Source: Siphonodentalium dalli (taxonomy: Eukaryota > Mollusca > Scaphopoda > Gadilida > Siphonodentaliidae). From it: a stretch of 64,000 bases of DNA. The translations under genes were made by a program, and so were the position numbers. Positions 63,279 to 64,000 of the stretch are shown here, piece after piece. The DNA lies in NCBI GenBank assembly GCA_032622095.1, contig CP136065.1, positions 218,222,151 to 218,286,150 on the forward strand, in the 5' to 3' direction. Every line of letters starts with the position of its first letter. Position 1 is the first letter of the stretch. The notes beneath the pieces are model-generated. The model saw only the letters and a program-made list of their open reading frames with translations. It was not told the DNA's origin and did not search any database.

Positions 63279-64000
63279 CCCGCTCGCTCGCCTCCGGTCG
63301 GTGTTATTACTCGCTCGCTCGCCTCCGGTCGGTGTTATTACTCGCTCGCTCGCCTCCGGTCGGTGTTATTACTCGCTCGCTCGCCTCCGGTCGGTGTTAT
63401 TACCCGCTCGCTCGCCTCCGGTCGGTGTTATTACCCGCTCGCTCGCCTCCGGTCGGTGTTATTACTCACTCGCTCGCCTCCGGTCGGTGTTATTACCCGC
63501 TCGCTCGTCTCCGGTCGGTGTTATTACTCGCTCGCTCACTTCTGGTCGGTGTTATTACTCGCTCGCTCGCCTCCGGTCGGTGTTATTACTCGCTCGCTCG
63601 CCTCCGTCGGTGTTATTACTCGCTCGCTCGCCTCCGTCGGTGTTATTACTCGCTCGCCTCCGGTCGGTGTTATCACTCGCTCGCTCACTTCCGGTCGGTG
63701 TTATTACCCGCTCGCCTCCGGTCGTTGTTATTACCCGCTCGCTCGCCTCCGGTCGGTGTTATTACTCGCTCGCTCGCCTCCGGTCGGTGTTATTACTCGC
63801 TCGCTCGTCTCCGGTCGGTGTTATTACTCGCTCGCTCACTTCCGGTCGGTGTTATTACTCGCTCGCTCGCCTCCGGTCGGTGTTATTACTCGCTCGCTCG
63901 CCTCCGTCGGTGTTATTACCCGCTCGCTCGCCTCCGGTCGGTGTTATCACTCGCTCGCTCGCCTCCGGTCGGTGTTATTACCCGCTCGCTCGCCTCCGGT
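63279..64000. repeat. 31-bp minisatellite, about 23 units, open at right edge
   Basis: Units of the form CTCGCTCGCTCGCCTCCGGT plus CGGTGTTATTA run to the end of the window. Variants lose one GCTC (27-bp units near 63,650 and 63,710) or one G (CTCCGTCGG), and some have CACTTCCGG. The array is CpG-rich, with about five CpG per unit. It continues beyond the window. Confidence 0.96.

Noticed and set aside
1-64000. tRNA, rRNA, telomeric repeats or bacterial/viral genes
   Set aside because: I looked for cloverleaf-type A and B boxes, conserved rRNA blocks, TTAGGG-type runs and long coding frames, and found none I could support.

Overview
The window looks like nuclear DNA of a multicellular animal. 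No bacterial or viral gene is visible. There are no long open frames, but there is very heavy tandem repetition, many short inverted-repeat elements, and a few splice-signal-bounded exon candidates. An invertebrate, possibly marine, is my guess from the density of short non-autonomous elements; nothing in the sequence proves it.

Layout. Bases 1 to about 37,893 are one head-to-tail satellite of a 41-bp unit, roughly 924 copies, open at the left edge. Local higher-order structure shows how it grew: an exact 8,901-bp block (9,145-18,045) is followed directly by a second copy (18,046-25,182), the first copy holds an internal 1,682-bp duplication, and a separate roughly 5-kb block is repeated at 26.5-36.1 kb. 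From 37.9 to 64 kb the DNA is AT-rich and made of dispersed repeats. Inverted-repeat elements lie at 38.5, 39.9, 49.7, 52.9-54.3 and 55.3 kb. Four small elements bounded by TTAA lie at 44.0, 47.5, 51.8 and 61.4 kb. A 459-bp segment is duplicated at 59.9/60.4 kb. Four further minisatellites lie at 40.2-43.8 kb (29 bp), 50.3-51.0 kb (23 bp), 51.5 kb (a different 29 bp) and 63.3 kb to the end (31 bp).

Genes. I find no complete gene. The best candidates are single exons: 44,880-45,152 (ATG, GC-rich end, GT donor), 55,635-55,677 (ATG in a YY1-like context, GT donor) and a possible terminal exon at 39,281-39,516 followed by AATAAA. A dense motif cluster (two CArG boxes and a palindromic NRF1 site in 46 bp) at 57.6 kb may be a promoter.

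Main theme. Three of the four smaller minisatellites (40.2, 51.5 and 63.3 kb) sit beside a degenerate single copy of their own unit, usually inside a dispersed repeat. The window therefore appears to show minisatellites at birth next to a mature, repeatedly re-duplicated satellite.
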